DNA of 64,000 nucleotides, taken from contig OX104128.1 of assembly GCA_944470555.2 (NCBI GenBank), forward strand, positions 39,601,920 to 39,665,919. Reading direction: 5' to 3'. Below are positions 33,801-46,139 of the stretch, piece after piece. The notes under the pieces are model-generated. The model searched no databases. It was not told the origin of the DNA and saw only the letters and a program-made list of their open reading frames with translations. The first letter of the stretch is position 1. Every line of letters starts with the position of its first letter. Position numbers and translations under genes: made by a program. The DNA comes from Heterobilharzia americana (lineage: Eukaryota > Platyhelminthes > Trematoda > Strigeidida > Schistosomatidae).

Positions 33801-36800
33801 GCAAAGAATGAATTCTATGAGAAGCTATCAATTTATTTATAGAAAGCAAAAAGTTCAGATATAGTCATAATGGCAGGTGACTTCAACGCTCAAGTAGGGA
33901 AGTTAAGGCAATCGAAAAGGCATAATGAAGACATATACGGAATCACATGCCAGCGAACCGATAGTGATGGTTGTCGGTTACAATTTCGCTCCGACAATCA
34001 TCTTTATCTAGCAGCCAGTACTAGCTTTAGGGGTAAGGAGAGACATTGTTTTACGTGGCGTTCACCGACTTTAACGATGGACACAGATAGATCACGTTGC
34101 TATAAGCCATGATTAGAGAGGATCGATGGAGGATTCCCACTCTTTCTGAAGTACCAGTTCGGACTCGGATCATGTGGTGGTATGGGCTCATGTATGTCGC
34201 AGAAAACAGATAGTAAATCCTGTCTATGACAGATTGAAAGGTGAGGGTGCCAAATACGCGTTTATAGAGGAGTTAGCTAAGTATTTATCTGAACATGACA
34301 ACAATGCTCATCCTGAGGAAACCAGGCGTGACTTTAGGTCTGCTGTAGAAACAGCTGCAAAGACAGTTGTTAACCTACACCCGAAGGTTAGAAAACGTTA
34401 TTGGATTTTTGCGACGTCATCCAAAATAATTGATGCGAGAAGACTGATTCCAGCTGGCTTTAACCACTATGAAGAGCGAAACCGACTTAGACGTAAGTTG
34501 ACGAAGAGTCTTCTCGTCGATAGCGAAGAGTGGTGAGACGTGAAAGCGAGGCAGTAGGAGAAGGCATCAGCTTTGGGTAACACTGGAAAATTATTTAGGC
34601 TTACGAAACATACCGATAATAAGATAATAGTGAGTGAAACCGTTACCGGAAAGAATGTAACGCTGATTACTGCCCAGAGCTCGTGGCTAGAACATTAAGC
34701 GGAAAACTTTGAAGCACAGTTTAACTGGCCCTCAGTATCACTTTAGCTGCCTAATATCCAGCCTGAACATGAATGGGAAGTAAATACCGGTTCTCCAACT
34801 TTCTTTGAAGCTGAGGAGGCTGTATGGAACTTGAAACAATGAAAAGCAGTAGCAGCACCTAACAGTTTGTCAACCGAAGATTTTAAGGATGGTAGGAAAT
34901 TACTAGGTAGAGAAGCGGGGTACTAGGTAGTATATAGTAATCAGAGCTAGTGTCGTCGGACTGGTCTAGTCCATTAATCATCCCAGTTTATGAGAAGTGA
35001 GGGAAGTCTTGTGAAAAATCTAGGGGAATTAATTTGACTCATATTGTGTCCAAGATCCTTGAGTCTTTAGTTATCTAACGCCTAACTGGACCTCCAGGAC
35101 CGTAAACTCAAGAAAATCAGACAGGTTTAAGACAGAGCTAAACTGCGGCGCATGGATCATATTTTTACCCTCCGACAAGTCCTGGGACGCAGATATACTT
35201 GCAGGTCAGTGGCTGATCTTTACCATATTTGTTGACCTGTGGAAGGCATCGGACTCCGTCGACCATGAGGCGTTATTGCAGTGTCTGATTGTGATGAGAT
35301 TACCGAGAAAGTATATAATGCTTATCACAGCTGTCTACTCGAACTCACGCAGCTGTGTCAAGGCTTATGGAGAGTTGTCAAGTGAGTTGATGTTGAATGG
35401 TGTCTGGCAGGAATGTCCACCACCACCGTTTCTATTCAGCTTCGTCATAGATGTACTAGTGGACATAACCTTAGGTATGTCTGAATTCACTGGTATTGAC
35501 CTACTCCCTGGAAGTCATCTAGTTGACTTGGAATATGTAGATGATATTCTCCCACCAGTTGAAGACGCTGACGCAATGTAGGGTCTTATGAACTCCTTGG
35601 ACAGAAATCGCAGTATGTTTGGCATGCGTTTCGCTGGCACCTGTCAGATGTAAGATAATGCTCCAAGACTGATGAGCAACCACTCCCAGCTTAGTGATAG
35701 GGAATGAAGTGGTGGAATGTGTCGACCACTTCACTTGGGACGTTGTATCAACCCGAACTGGCTAGTTGCTGACCAAATCTCAGCTCAGATACAGAAGGCC
35801 AATTTGTGTCACCCGTGGGGCTGGCTCAGTGGCGAGATATCCGAATATGTATCAAAGGACTAGTGTACTGCGCTGCAGTTCGTTCTGTTCTGTTGTACTG
35901 CTGCGATATACGACCGTTAAAAGTAGAAGACATGAAATGATAACACGGTTTTGATCACGGATGTTTTGGTAGCAATGCTTGCGTTTCGTGGAATCACTGT
36001 ATGAGCAATGTTGAGGTCAGGTGAAGGGTAATAGGTAAGACAGCTGAGTCGATTAACGAGGTTGTGAACGTTAGTCGACTGAGGTGGCTTGGATATGTAC
36101 TGCGCATGCCACCGCCTACCTCAACGTGCTGCTCTAGGGGAAGTTCAGTTATGTTGGAAGAGAGTCCAAACTGAGCAGACCAAGACCTTGGCACCCCTCG
36201 ATAAAGTCCTTTACTATTGGCCTGAGCTATGTGGGGAGATGTATGCTACCTGGTTGTAGTCCTCAAGATGAAAGGAATCTGTGGTTGAGAACTCTTGGTG
36301 ACATGGCTGAAAATTAATCACAATGGTGCAGATGTATTCACTCCTTGACATCTAAACTTTGAATATTCACACTAACCTTTATCTTCAAATTGTTTGTTCT
36401 CTTTCACAACTTTGTCTACTTTAGAATCTTTCTTTTTCTATCCACCTGTTCTTTATGTACAATTGTGAAGTATGGCAACTTGAATGGATGCGCTTGTGTG
36501 GGAGGTTCTACATTGATTTTGTCAGTCAGTCAATCTGTCATCGATTTCCGTCGGTTTAGAGGATTGAACCTCTGGGTATATTATTTGTTTCTTAAAAAAG
36601 GGTTTATTGGTTGTTGGTAGTATGGAGTATAATATGATAATTAATTTTAACTAGGATAATACACCGGAAATGTTTGTATAAACTGTTGGCGAAAGCTCTG
36701 GACATAGAGATTTGTCTTTGGTGACCAATAAAACTACCAATACATTTTAGAGTATAAAAAGTTTGGTTTCTGTGTAATTTCTGTTTCTTTATCGTACAAT

Positions 36801-38410
36801 ATTCATTGGTATGCGCATTCTTTTGGCAAATTTTGTGTGCATATCAGTTGGTTGGAAAAAAATTGTTAGGAAGCTCTCGACCTAGGTTTCGTACTTGTTG
36901 AAACTTGTCAGTAAGGTGTATCTGCAACCTCGAAGAGACCTGATGTCCCACTGAGCTATTTCAGTTGAAATAGCTCAGTGGGACATCAGGTCTCTTCGAG
37001 GTTGCAGATATACCTTACTGATGAGCTCCGATAAGCACAAAACGTAGGTCCAGCTCTTTCTGCCTGTTGCTTCTAAACAACTGAAATGCACTCAAGTGTA
37101 TCGCGATGGTGGGTGAGCCTCCTGGCTTGGTGGCCACATTGTGAAATGATCGATAGAATTCGGTCAACACTCAGGACTAGACAGAATGAAGTTAGTTGCT
37201 TTCCAGTGAGCAATTCGTGTAATTTTTATGTGTATTCCCTGCATCTACTTATCAGAAATTAATCACATGAATAAAGTGATATAATTTTGATATCTGGGTT
37301 TTTATTGAAACGAAACCTAGTGGTATGAATGATATTGCTGTTGAGATGTGTATTTGACAATTACAAGGTGGTAGTTCCGAATTTTCCGCTTGCTGTAGTT
37401 GAACTGATCATTTATTCTATTGTTATGTGAATAAATTATTAAGAAGTAGTATTCATCATGGGCTGACATCAGTTGGGGAACCATTGGAAATCTGGGAGCA
37501 CTGGACAGCTATTTCGTCCTATTATGGGACTGCTGAGCAGTATGCATCCATGACCCGGCTAGGGATCGAACTCAGGACCTTCAGGTTTCATGGCGAACGC
37601 GTTAGCCATTCAGCCACTGGGTCGGTTTCCAGTGGTTCACAATTTCCAACTTCTGTCAATTCACAACATAGCGCGACTGTCACCCAAGGTCTTCAGTTAA
37701 CATCCACTTCACTTCTAAATTAAAATTCCCCATTCATCTCAAAAATAAGTTATTAGTTTCAAATCTCAAGGTGTTGAACCCGATTCTTTGTATTTGAGGG
37801 TGAGAAGTCATGTATGGTAGTTAGTTCACTGAAACTCTGCCTTTAAATATATATGCAGAGTTGAGTCACTCTTAACAGCTGTTTAATGATACTCGATACT
37901 GAAAGAAGGTACATGTTGGCTATAACGGAGTATTTTTTGTGTACCTTTTTTATAATTATGTGCATGATGATGTGTCTTATTTTATGGTTTTGTTTATACT
38001 ATAGATCAAAGCTTATAACTGTACAACGATACATTAAATTGTAAGAGGAACGTGATGGAATTGTATCAGATTGTGTTGAATATGGATCTTTATATTCATC
38101 ATTGTATTTTATTATTTTCTTTTATACATTTCACTTTGAAAAGATTGATGCTGGGATCTCATTTATCAATGGATGTATACAGTCTAATGGATGTGTTTAT
38201 ATTCATTGTAAAGCTGGTCGTACACGTTCAGCCTTTCTTTTGGCTTGTTATTTAATGTCAAAGGAATCTTTAAGTGTTGAAGCGGTAACTGCACATCTTC
38301 AATCCTTCAGACGGCATGTAATCTTCCGTTCACGGCATAAGATTGGTTTACAAAATTATTTTGAACTTTTAAATAATCGTAGACAACACACAAGTATTAA
38401 TGATTCATGA
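30541..38410 (+). CDS. PTPMT1: PTPMT1-like mitochondrial phosphatidylglycerophosphatase
   Basis: Dual-specificity-type phosphatase; its animal orthologue dephosphorylates phosphatidylglycerophosphate in the mitochondrial inner membrane during cardiolipin synthesis. Two exons, 30541-30837 and 38144-38410, join in phase 0 to 187 residues (human 201). A hydrophobic N-terminus (EVAFYVSTAYGLVMYHYYG) precedes WYSRVSPCLVLGGLPLR, the family signature. QDFWGVPT supplies the candidate general-acid Asp, and HCKAGRTRS is the CX5R P-loop with the catalytic Cys near residue 121. No ATG opens the first exon in frame; the first in-frame ATG is at 30592, after conserved-looking residues. An upstream exon or a spliced-leader AUG is therefore likely. 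The intron holds a 3.7-kb LINE. Confidence 0.9.
30838..31677. other. PTPMT1 intron, 5' part
   Basis: No recognised repeat or exon. Confidence 0.4.
31678..32065. repeat. Family B hammerhead SINE pair, degenerate
   Basis: A minus unit (31678-31850) followed head-to-head by a plus unit (31870-32065). Both hammerheads are decayed: on the left CTGAGCAA replaces CTGAGGAG, and on the right the CGAAA region has lost a base (GGACAAAC). Boxes A and B are still recognisable. Confidence 0.65.
32696..36370 (+). mobile_element. LINE family 2 (Perere-like), nearly full length but decayed
   Basis: A 318-residue frame at 32696-33652 holds a proline/serine-rich leader and then the endonuclease start FNVRTLSQIEQQAPLAKTLE and YYVSETRI. 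33870-34112 gives AGDFNAQVGKLRQ (endonuclease) and FRGKERHCFTWRSPT. 34174-34536 covers the linker. 35276-35581 gives RT motif B (altered to WQECPPPPFLFSFVIDVL) and LEYVDDI for motif C. The 3' part runs to about 36370 with KRY/GHVLR-like remnants. Multiple stops and frame changes. Located in the PTPMT1 intron. Confidence 0.8.
36909..37020. repeat. Near-perfect 112-bp palindrome
   Basis: Arms 36909-36963 and 36966-37020 (55 bp each, one mismatch seen) are separated by only 2 nt. Beyond them, weaker inverted similarity extends to about 36881 and 37048, where each flank has hammerhead-like words: CTGATGAG and GTAGGTC on the plus strand at right, CTGACAAG, CGAAAC and CTAGGTC on the minus strand at left. 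Confidence 0.9.
37440..37690 (-). repeat. Family B hammerhead SINE, single minus copy
   Basis: Head with a tRNA-like box B (on the minus strand TTCGATCCC) and the conserved 5' segment through TTCACAATTTCC. The hammerhead has CTCAGCAG instead of CTGAGGAG and should be inactive. Confidence 0.7.
38144..38410 (+). CDS. PTPMT1: PTPMT1 last exon with catalytic P-loop
   Basis: Starts after TTTGAAAAG and encodes IDAGISFINGCIQSNGCVYI then HCKAGRTRSAF, ending in a TGA after NDS. Vertebrate PTPMT1 has the same spacing between the VPT and HCKAGRSRS motifs. No clear AATAAA follows. Confidence 0.9.
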   Translation: MDAGISFINGCIQSNGCVYIHCKAGRTRSAFLLACYLMSKESLSVEAVTAHLQSFRRHVIFRSRHKIGLQNYFELLNNRRQHTSINDS

Positions 38411-38578
38411 AAATGTAAGCTATTCAATCTTTTATTTGTGAATAACGCTTTTATTTAACTTGTTTCAATAAGGTTATGGTATTTTTATCTCTGGAGGTTT
38501 GTGGAGGTGTATTAATTGATTTTAAGTTGGAATTTATCATGGACTGACATCAGTTGGAAAAACATTGGAAACTTGGGA

Positions 38579-38624
38579 GAACTGGACAGTTGTTTCGCCC
38601 TAGTATGGGGCTCCTCAGCAGTAC
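38579..38624 (-). ncRNA. Hammerhead ribozyme candidate (family B, minus)
   Basis: Minus strand: GTACTG, CTGAGGAG, CCC-CATACTA-GGG, CGAAA, CAACT, GTC, CAGTTC. Core and cleavage triplet are intact; stem I keeps four contiguous pairs plus one outer pair with a U-U mismatch between. Confidence 0.6.
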
Positions 38625-38848
38625 GCACCCATGATCCCACCAGGGGTCGAACGCAGGACCTTCAGGTTTCGTGGTCGAACGTAAGGACAGTTACTCAACG
38701 ACGACATTGGATGTAAGTCGCACTATATCGTGAACTGACAGAAGTAGGGAATGTGGACGATTAGATTCCGACGAAATGGCTTAATGGCAACGTGCTGACC
38801 ACGGGACCTGAAAGTCTTGGGTTCGACCCCTGGTGGGGTCATGGGTGC

Positions 38849-38894
38849 CCGCTGCTGAGGAGTCCCAAACGAGAACGAAACAGCTGTCCAGTGC
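38849..38894 (+). ncRNA. Hammerhead-like sequence with weakened stem II (family B, plus)
   Basis: CTGAGGAG, CGAAA, GTC and CAGTGC are intact, and stem I keeps five pairs including a G-U. Stem II is GUCC against GAAC and its loop reads CAAACGA, so folding is doubtful. Confidence 0.5.
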
Positions 38895-39544
38895 TCCCAG
38901 GTTTCCAATGTTCCTCCAACTGATGTCGATCCATGAATTCAAAAATGAATTCATAAATTCAAAGCTAGTGTGTACCGACTTTAAAGACTGTCTCTTGGAA
39001 TTTTCGCAAATATGAGCTGTTTTTGGATTCGCTGAATACTTTTATTTACAGATTCTGTCAATTCATGGGAGTGGATAGCTTTTTATTAATGATTTAAATA
39101 GCATTGTGGCTTTTTATTGAATTTCACAGGTATATGTACTTTTCTCATTGAAATTCTTAACCGTTGAATTCTCTTCATAGATGTATCTTCTTCTTAAGAT
39201 GATTCACATTATTTATACCTTTATTTCCTTAGTTTTCATGGATCATCTTTTGTTGTGTTTTGGATACACGGTGTTTTATGTTTTTTGAATTAGGCGGCTT
39301 TATGCCTGAAGACGTTCTGGTGGTTGTTGTATAAATGATTTGTGAAATCAAGCTTAGTCTCTGGCTTTTGTGATAGGACACATTTATAACACTGTAAATT
39401 TTGAGTGCTTTCAAGAAGGTGTTTCCAACGTAATGATATTGGCTAGACTAGATTTTACACAGGGGTTTGATGTTATTTTTTGCATCATTAGTGTCGTAAA
39501 TCCGTCTATGATTAAAGTATTTCCTAATCGGGATATACCAAAGA

Positions 39545-39960
39545 ATAATTTCTATGTATTTCATGTTCGTCAGTACCTACTACTGAGGATGAAACAACTG
39601 AGACTTAGGACAGAATGTTTATTGTGAGATCTTGTACAGTACTGATGAAATATTGTACACTTTCCGTTAAAATAGTCATTTGCACAATGTGTTTCATTTC
39701 CTCTTCTGCTTCTATCTCGACTTGATCTTCATACGCCTACATTGTCTCTTATGTTTCTCTTGGGAGAATCTTTACCGATCGCTGGTAATTGCCTACGATT
39801 TTTTCCGTCCTCTCAGCATATGCTACTTATATCCATTTTTACCAATAGCACCCACTACACCAGCACTTCCAGATTTTCAATAGTTCATCATCCCCTTATG
39901 ATTATCAACTTGAAAATAATGAATTCTCATAAACATCCAAATTGAATTTCTATGTATCTT
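39545..39960 (+). repeat. Dispersed repeat, copy 2
   Basis: Partner of 29510-30060, same orientation. Confidence 0.6.
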
Positions 39961-41439
39961 CGATTGTAGCCTTGTCATATCTTATGGTTTCAGAAAACAG
40001 ATTCCTTCCGTGCGTTATGGTATACAAGTGAACTGAAGTGTGAGATATTGTGGTTAAAAAGCTTTTTAAGTAAACTGTTTAATTTTCAGTTTATAGTTTT
40101 TGAGTTTTATCCCAAATTTGTGTGTCTTCCTCTCTGTCTCAATTTTTTTTCCTACCACCTTTTTACAATAATAAAACTGATTGGGTAATAACTTGGATAA
40201 CTATGACTGGGAGATTAACTATCTTTGCTGGAGATTTCTTTTTGTCTGCATCAGAAAAATAATTCATTGATACTATGGTTGTAGATATTGATGATGATGA
40301 TGGTTAATGTTCATTATTTAAGCTTAGTTTCTGAATTCACAAACTAATCATATGTTAAAACGTGCCACTGCACAAAGTATACTTTTCTCTGCCAAATCAG
40401 TTAGTAAACAACGTAGAACGTAGCATTACTGCATAATGACTGAATTCGCTACATTTCACATCAACACACTAAGATAGAAGGCACCTGGATGAAATAAAGA
40501 GAAGTCAAATGATGACTAAGACGAAGATGGTTTATGGAATGCATGTACACTGCAGACTGATTCTTAACCATATCATATAGTCACCTACCTCTGACTTTTG
40601 TTGTCAAACCACCACGTCGTGAGCAGATATTTTAACCTACACAAGTAAACCTCATTAGAATTTTAGCTCAAAGCTTAATCCACTTAGCAATCATGAAGCA
40701 AAATAGTGTGTTCATGAGATAATTAGTAGATCTAGTCAATCCTTTCTAGTAGAAGTCATTTAAATACTTTACTTACTAGATTGGTAAGAGTTTATCATAA
40801 TTGCTTACTAGCAGATATTTACTAGTATATAGCGAATTGATAATAAGAATATTTAGGAGTGAGTTGTTCAATTTGAACAAGTATTATTCACATATTCATG
40901 CATAAATCTTCGTCGTAGTAGCAATGATGAATAGTACTGTACTAGTTATATGTTTTAAAGGAGCTTGGTAATCTAATAGTGATGCTTTACATCGCTGAGG
41001 TTGATATCATTTTTCTTTTTTAAGTTCTATGAATGATCAGTTCATTGAAAATAAGATACTATCAACTATATATATTTCTGATCATTTGTCTAGTGATATA
41101 ATCATTTAGTGATTTGTTTCTTAACATTTGGATAGAATCAAATTCAACTATCAAAGTCTTCTAACCTTTTTGTGTATACCAGTTGTGTTAGTTAGTCGGT
41201 ATAGTCAATTATTCGTAAAGTATACGTTTAATTTCAACACCTAAAATCTTTAAAATCAATAGCTGAAGTATATTTCATTTAGTTTGTCGGTGGTGTAAAG
41301 TGGATACCTGTTGACACACACCACAGTACACGCACATACACACATTTGAGTATAAACTCAATGTGAAAGGTAAATATTTGCCTTCTATTTTGCATTCACA
41401 TTTTATCTACCTTTTCTTGTTGATTTTAATGTTTTCTTT
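39961..41439. other. Intergenic AT-rich stretch
   Basis: Nothing recognised on either strand. Confidence 0.4.
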
Positions 41440-41900
41440 GCAAAAGTGTTCGAGGTATTTTGTCACCAATCGCCTCGTCACACAATGTTAGCCGAAGTAG
41501 GTTCAGGCTGGAAAAAGGCCCGAGGTGGTCAGACTAAAACATGGCACCAATGTATGAAGTCTCTGACTGTTGGTTTGAGCCATGTGGGTCGATGCAGACT
41601 AGTGGGTTGGGGTCTACGGGACAAGAGGAAATAGTGGTTGGAGACTCTAGGTGATATGGGTTAGAACCGATGTCAGTGGCGCAGATGTATACACACATTA
41701 TCGTCATCTTAGCGACGCTCTACCGAATCTCACCATTTTATCATCCCTCCTTTCTTTCTTCTCGTACTTTATATTTCTTTTGACTGCATTCTCTTATCTT
41801 CATCCTCCACCTCACTACCTTTGTACTTGACCTACTGATATGAGCTATGGCAACTCGGACCGTTACGCAGTAATGCCTGGTCCTATATTGATATTGATTG
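41440..41900 (+). mobile_element. LINE family 2, 3' end fragment
   Basis: Encodes HTMLAEVGSGWKKARGGQTK then WHQCMKSLTVGLSHVGRCRL, matching the C-terminal domain of the copy at 27120-28480, followed by a shared 3' UTR and a short GATT-rich tail. Confidence 0.8.
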
Positions 41901-42194
41901 ATTGAGTGTTTAGTTCGGTAACAGAAATAATGCTATAATCATAGGTATGTGGTAAACTTTTAATTCTGTAGAATGTTTTACTTTGATGTCTTTACAGAGC
42001 TGATACATTTGACAGTAGTTCTAACCGTAGAATCGACTATAAGAAGTTATAACACTATTGAAGAAATGTCATCGAGGAAGATTTGTTTTGTTACAATACG
42101 GATATGTGAAAACGAAAGTCAATTATTTACGACTGAGAGTCGATGGTTGAGACGGTTCAACCCAAGTGATTTGTAGAGGGGAATCAGAAGACTG

Positions 42195-42990
42195 ATAGTT
42201 AGTTCAGTTTATAGCGAAAACTAACAAATTGGCAGAAGAGGTAGCGAATACGGGACTTCAAGTGAATGTAGAGAAGACGGAGGTGATGAAGATACCCAAT
42301 CAACAACAGCATCAACAACAAGCACCAATCACCATTAACGAGAGAAACCAAAAGGAAGTATTCTCTTTCACCTACCTGCCTAGACAGCATCGTTTCAACT
42401 ACAGGAGGCGGAGCAGATGAAAATGTCAAAACCAGGATCAGAAAAGCAAGACAGGCTTTCACCAATCTTAAATCAGTGTAAGGATCTACTGAGCTCAGCA
42501 TAAAGCGTGAACAAGATCCGGATTTTCAATACTAATGTCAAGTCAGTGCTGCTATGTGGTTCAGAAACTTGGTGTATCACGAAAAGCATTTCCAACAAAC
42601 TACAGACAATCATCGACAGCTGCCTACGCTGGTTCGATACTTAAGATCAGATGGCCAGAATAATAGGAATAAGCAACATGGAACTCTGGCAACGAACCAA
42701 CAACCTATCACGCAACAAATATGTATAGAAAGAAATTGGAGATGGATTGGGCATATATTGAGAAGGCCGACTGGGGACATCACGCGTCAGGCCAGGCCCT
42801 CGAGTGGAATCCCAAGGGGAAACGATGAGTTGGGCGTCCGAGGTGAGGATGACATGGAGGAGATCGTGCGAGGAGGAAATGAGGGCTTGTGACCTGTCGT
42901 GGAGCCATGTTGAAAGGATTTCAGAGAACAGAGTTCACTGGAGACGTGCTAGTGAAGCCCGATGTTCCATTAGGAACCCTAGGGACTAAT
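42195..42990 (+). mobile_element. RTE-clade LINE, 5'-truncated plus-strand copy
   Basis: Corresponds to the 3' third of RTE copies 1-3 in opposite orientation: LTRWI-type domain remnants at 42554-42892 (WRWIGHILRRPTGDITRQAR) and the end sequence CATTAGGAACCCTAGGGAC, followed by an AATAATAGTAATAATAATAATT tail, written here as an AAT-rich tail of about 22 nt. Confidence 0.8.
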
Positions 42991-44240
42991 AATAGTAATA
43001 ATAATAATTGTTTTCAGTAGCTATGCAACTTTACGCATCTGTTTGTCTTAATCATTTGCTTGTAAAAGTTATTCATTGTTGCTTTCATTTATAAAGTTCT
43101 AACTTGTCGAATTCACGAGTATTTTTTTAAATTTCTGTTTATCTAGAACTAAGTGTATTCATCGATCAACCTTTGAATGCCTTCCGTCAACTGATTGGGA
43201 TTCCAAACCGAGAAAAAGTTTCTACGAGATTTCTATCATTTTTATCCTCGATAGATTAAAGTATCTGAGATTCTGTTGATTTTGAATATCATTTTATCTT
43301 GTACACATTTCTTTTTTACTTGACTGCATTCTACGCAAGTTTCAATATTATATGATCTTTTATTGTTTTTACAAAATCATAAAGTTCTTCATTGTTGATT
43401 CCTTCATCGGGATTACTGTTGTCAGAGATTCTAGTCTCCTTGTATCCATCCTTTTTGATAATAAATTTTTTCGGTTTGACATGGTATTTCTTTTCCTTGT
43501 GCAGTTGAATGATTGTTTGAAGTATTCTCGGAAGTTATCTTGTCTAAATAATATTTTTCTCATCATATATAGATCGGTTGTTTGTAATCCACTGTTATGA
43601 TGCAAAAGACAACCAAACAAATTGTGTTCCTAACTGTTATTAAGTTTTTACTGTATGAGATCTAGTAATGTACAATCCTGTTTCGTTGTTCAATAGTGCG
43701 GTAATTTTATTCTCATCATGTCTTTTGGGTATCATAATTTACCAACTGACATACAGCTTTTTATGGCTACTGAGTTCAGTATACTTTACATAGAAGGAAT
43801 TTTTGATTGGTTGCGCGTACTGATAGAATGATAGTCAGCTGAAACTAAAAAGATCTGGCCAGCCAATGGAATGATTGCGAATTGTCTAACTGGCGGATTA
43901 CTCTCGAATAACAGCTATTCTTAAAAGTCAGAGACATTCGTTATGTCTCTAAGCATAACTGGTGACCCACTTTTTATCATAGTTTCACAAGGTTGTAGAC
44001 TCAACAGAATAAACTATTTTCTGTAGACAAAACATCCAAAGTGAAATAATCTAGTTAGTAGTGAATTAATCAGTAATAAATATGGAATCAGGATTAAAAA
44101 AATCCTGAACTGGTGTTGATTGTGTTTAGAAAATAATGTAAGATGTAAAGTGATTTGTCTAGTCTACTATGATATTCTAATGCAATCAACAATCTGCACA
44201 CTGAGCAACGTTCTCATTGAAGAAGCCTAATAAGACTTAA
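42991..44240. other. Intergenic AT-rich stretch
   Basis: No exon or repeat recognised. Confidence 0.4.

Positions 44241-44306
<66 letters not shown>
44241..44306. repeat. (TA)n microsatellite
   Basis: About 33 TA units, immediately to the left of a long palindrome. Confidence 0.95.
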
Positions 44307-44312
<6 letters not shown>

Positions 44313-44317
44313 TGACC

Positions 44318-44535
44318 ATCTGAAATAGACATGGTTTGGCAGACTAGTAGCGTTACTGGGTAATGAATGAAGGTGAAATGAAAATTTGGACCGTGGCCGG
44401 ATTTGAACCAGTGACCACCGAGCCGGAAACCCGGTGGTTGCTGGTTCGAATCCAGCCGCGGTCTAAATTTTCATTTCACTTTAAACCATCACCCAGTAAC
44501 AATACTAGTCTGCCAAATCACGACTATCTCAGATT
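44318..44535. repeat. 218-bp imperfect palindrome made of tRNA-like halves (family D)
   Basis: The left half (to about 44424) and right half are inverted copies with scattered mismatches. Each half contains a box-B-like element (CTGGTTCGAATCC on the right, its inverse on the left) and the shared word AAATTTTCATTTCAC. The single unit at 44940-45125 shows the same parts without the full palindrome. Confidence 0.75.
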
Positions 44536-44939
44536 GTTTTCCAAGCCATTTAGGTATATGTTCACCCACCCTAATCTGCATAACACGATTACTCCTCTCT
44601 ACGTATGTGTGTACACACAAGACTAGTGTCACAACCTTTTCATATTCATTATATGTGACCTTTCGTTTTTTCATTTTCATATATAAATTGACAAGTAAAT
44701 GGGTGGTGATCAGATTGTTGGAAGTGTATTGCACAAATACATTACATTTCCTACACAATCTTCATCTTCTAATAGCGTTAGCGAAACTTATTAAAGGGGA
44801 TTAATTGTTTCAAACCTCCATATGTTGGTTGACTTCACTGCATCAATATCAAGAGCAAGTCAATCAAACTAAAGTAGATTGGGATGAGAGGTCCTAACTA
44901 GGCAGTTAGTGTGAATACGATCAAGTGGTAGTAACGCGT

Positions 44940-45125
44940 CACCAATTCACATGGTAGTTGGGCAAAACCCTTGATGATTGAAGCGAAATAAAAATTTGGT
45001 CAGCAGTTGGATCTCGTAGCTCAGTTGGTAAAGCATCCGGCCGGAAACCTGGTGGTCCACTGGTTCGAAATCCGGCCATGGTCCAAATTTTCATTTCACC
45101 TTCGATCATCACCCAGTACATTAAA
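44940..45125 (+). repeat. tRNA-like SINE (family D)
   Basis: Contains TAGCTCAGTTGGTAAAGC (box A) and GGTTCGAAATCC (box B with one extra A), a tRNA-like order about 75 nt long, flanked by inverted copies of an AAATTTT/CATTTCAC motif. The extra T-loop base and poor acceptor pairing argue against a tRNA gene. Confidence 0.6.
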
Positions 45126-46139
45126 AATTGTTTAATGACTTCATATGAATCTTTTTTATTTCATTTCTGAGATTTGGATCAAATAACTTTATGGCTTCCA
45201 TATGATACTACTATTATCGAATGTTTATGTAACTTCTGTTTAACGTAGTTTGATCACGCATTATTATTAACTTTTTTTATTCCTATTTAGTTTCATACTA
45301 GATACTGGGAATTCAGTTTTAGACCATAAAGTCGTTTCATAGAAGATATTGGAAAAAGTGTATTTCTCTCTGATATTGGTCATTCTTGTTTCTCTAAGGT
45401 GTAGATTTTTCGAAGACGAAGTTATTTGTTGTCAAACAGAAAATCTTTGTCATATATATGTGTATGTTAAACAATTTCAAAAGTCTATTGTTGCAACTTT
45501 CACTTAGATAATCTGGTTTATGGCTATCAAATACTTGAACGTAGTGTTTGTTGTCTCATTTGTCAGTTTTACCCTATGTTGATTCGTGTCTTGTTGTATG
45601 AAATCAGTAATATTATGAAGTTCTAGATGATATTTTAAGTAACCGAAAGTGCATGGATTCGCTAGTGGGTTTAATTGACGTGAAGTTGTTTGTCAGAATT
45701 TGTTTCTGTATATCTGGTTAGGATTTAATGAATTTAACAGGATATTAGTTGACATTTCCGTTTGATTATGTATTTTCTTGGCACTGAATGGTCTATGAAA
45801 TTGTTTTTCTCAAGCTTCGTAGGCATTTTCCACTTGTCTTTCATCTACTCATAAGTCTCCCGAAAATTACGGGTGTGTGTGAGAGAGTTGGTTCTTGAGG
45901 CCATCATTTTATTGCTTTAGGCACAGTAACACCTCATCGTATATTGGTACAAAGTAATTCCCCTCACTTCACAGTTATTTGTTGACGATATTGACCTAGT
46001 CAAAATTCTGCTTGTCTTGTTTTCTTCCCTTCGCTGTCTTCCCAGCTTACGTGAAAAATCTGAGAAACTGACGTGCAGTCAACAAGTTTGGATGTTCTGG
46101 TGATGGATGTTTTATTTACATTTGAAAACTGAAGTCTAG
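45126..46139. other. Intergenic AT-rich stretch
   Basis: Nothing recognised. Confidence 0.4.

Larger units (their letters stand above)
38530..38940. repeat. Family B hammerhead SINE head-to-head pair
   Basis: A minus unit (38530-38710) and a plus unit (38770-38940) face each other across a short spacer containing ACTATATCGTGAACTGACAG, which also starts other family B units. Each carries a hammerhead near its outer side. It lies just downstream of the PTPMT1 stop. Confidence 0.75.

Noticed and set aside
44999..45075. tRNA gene
   Set aside because: Good box A, but an extra base in the T-loop, poor acceptor stem, and related palindromic copies show it is a SINE.
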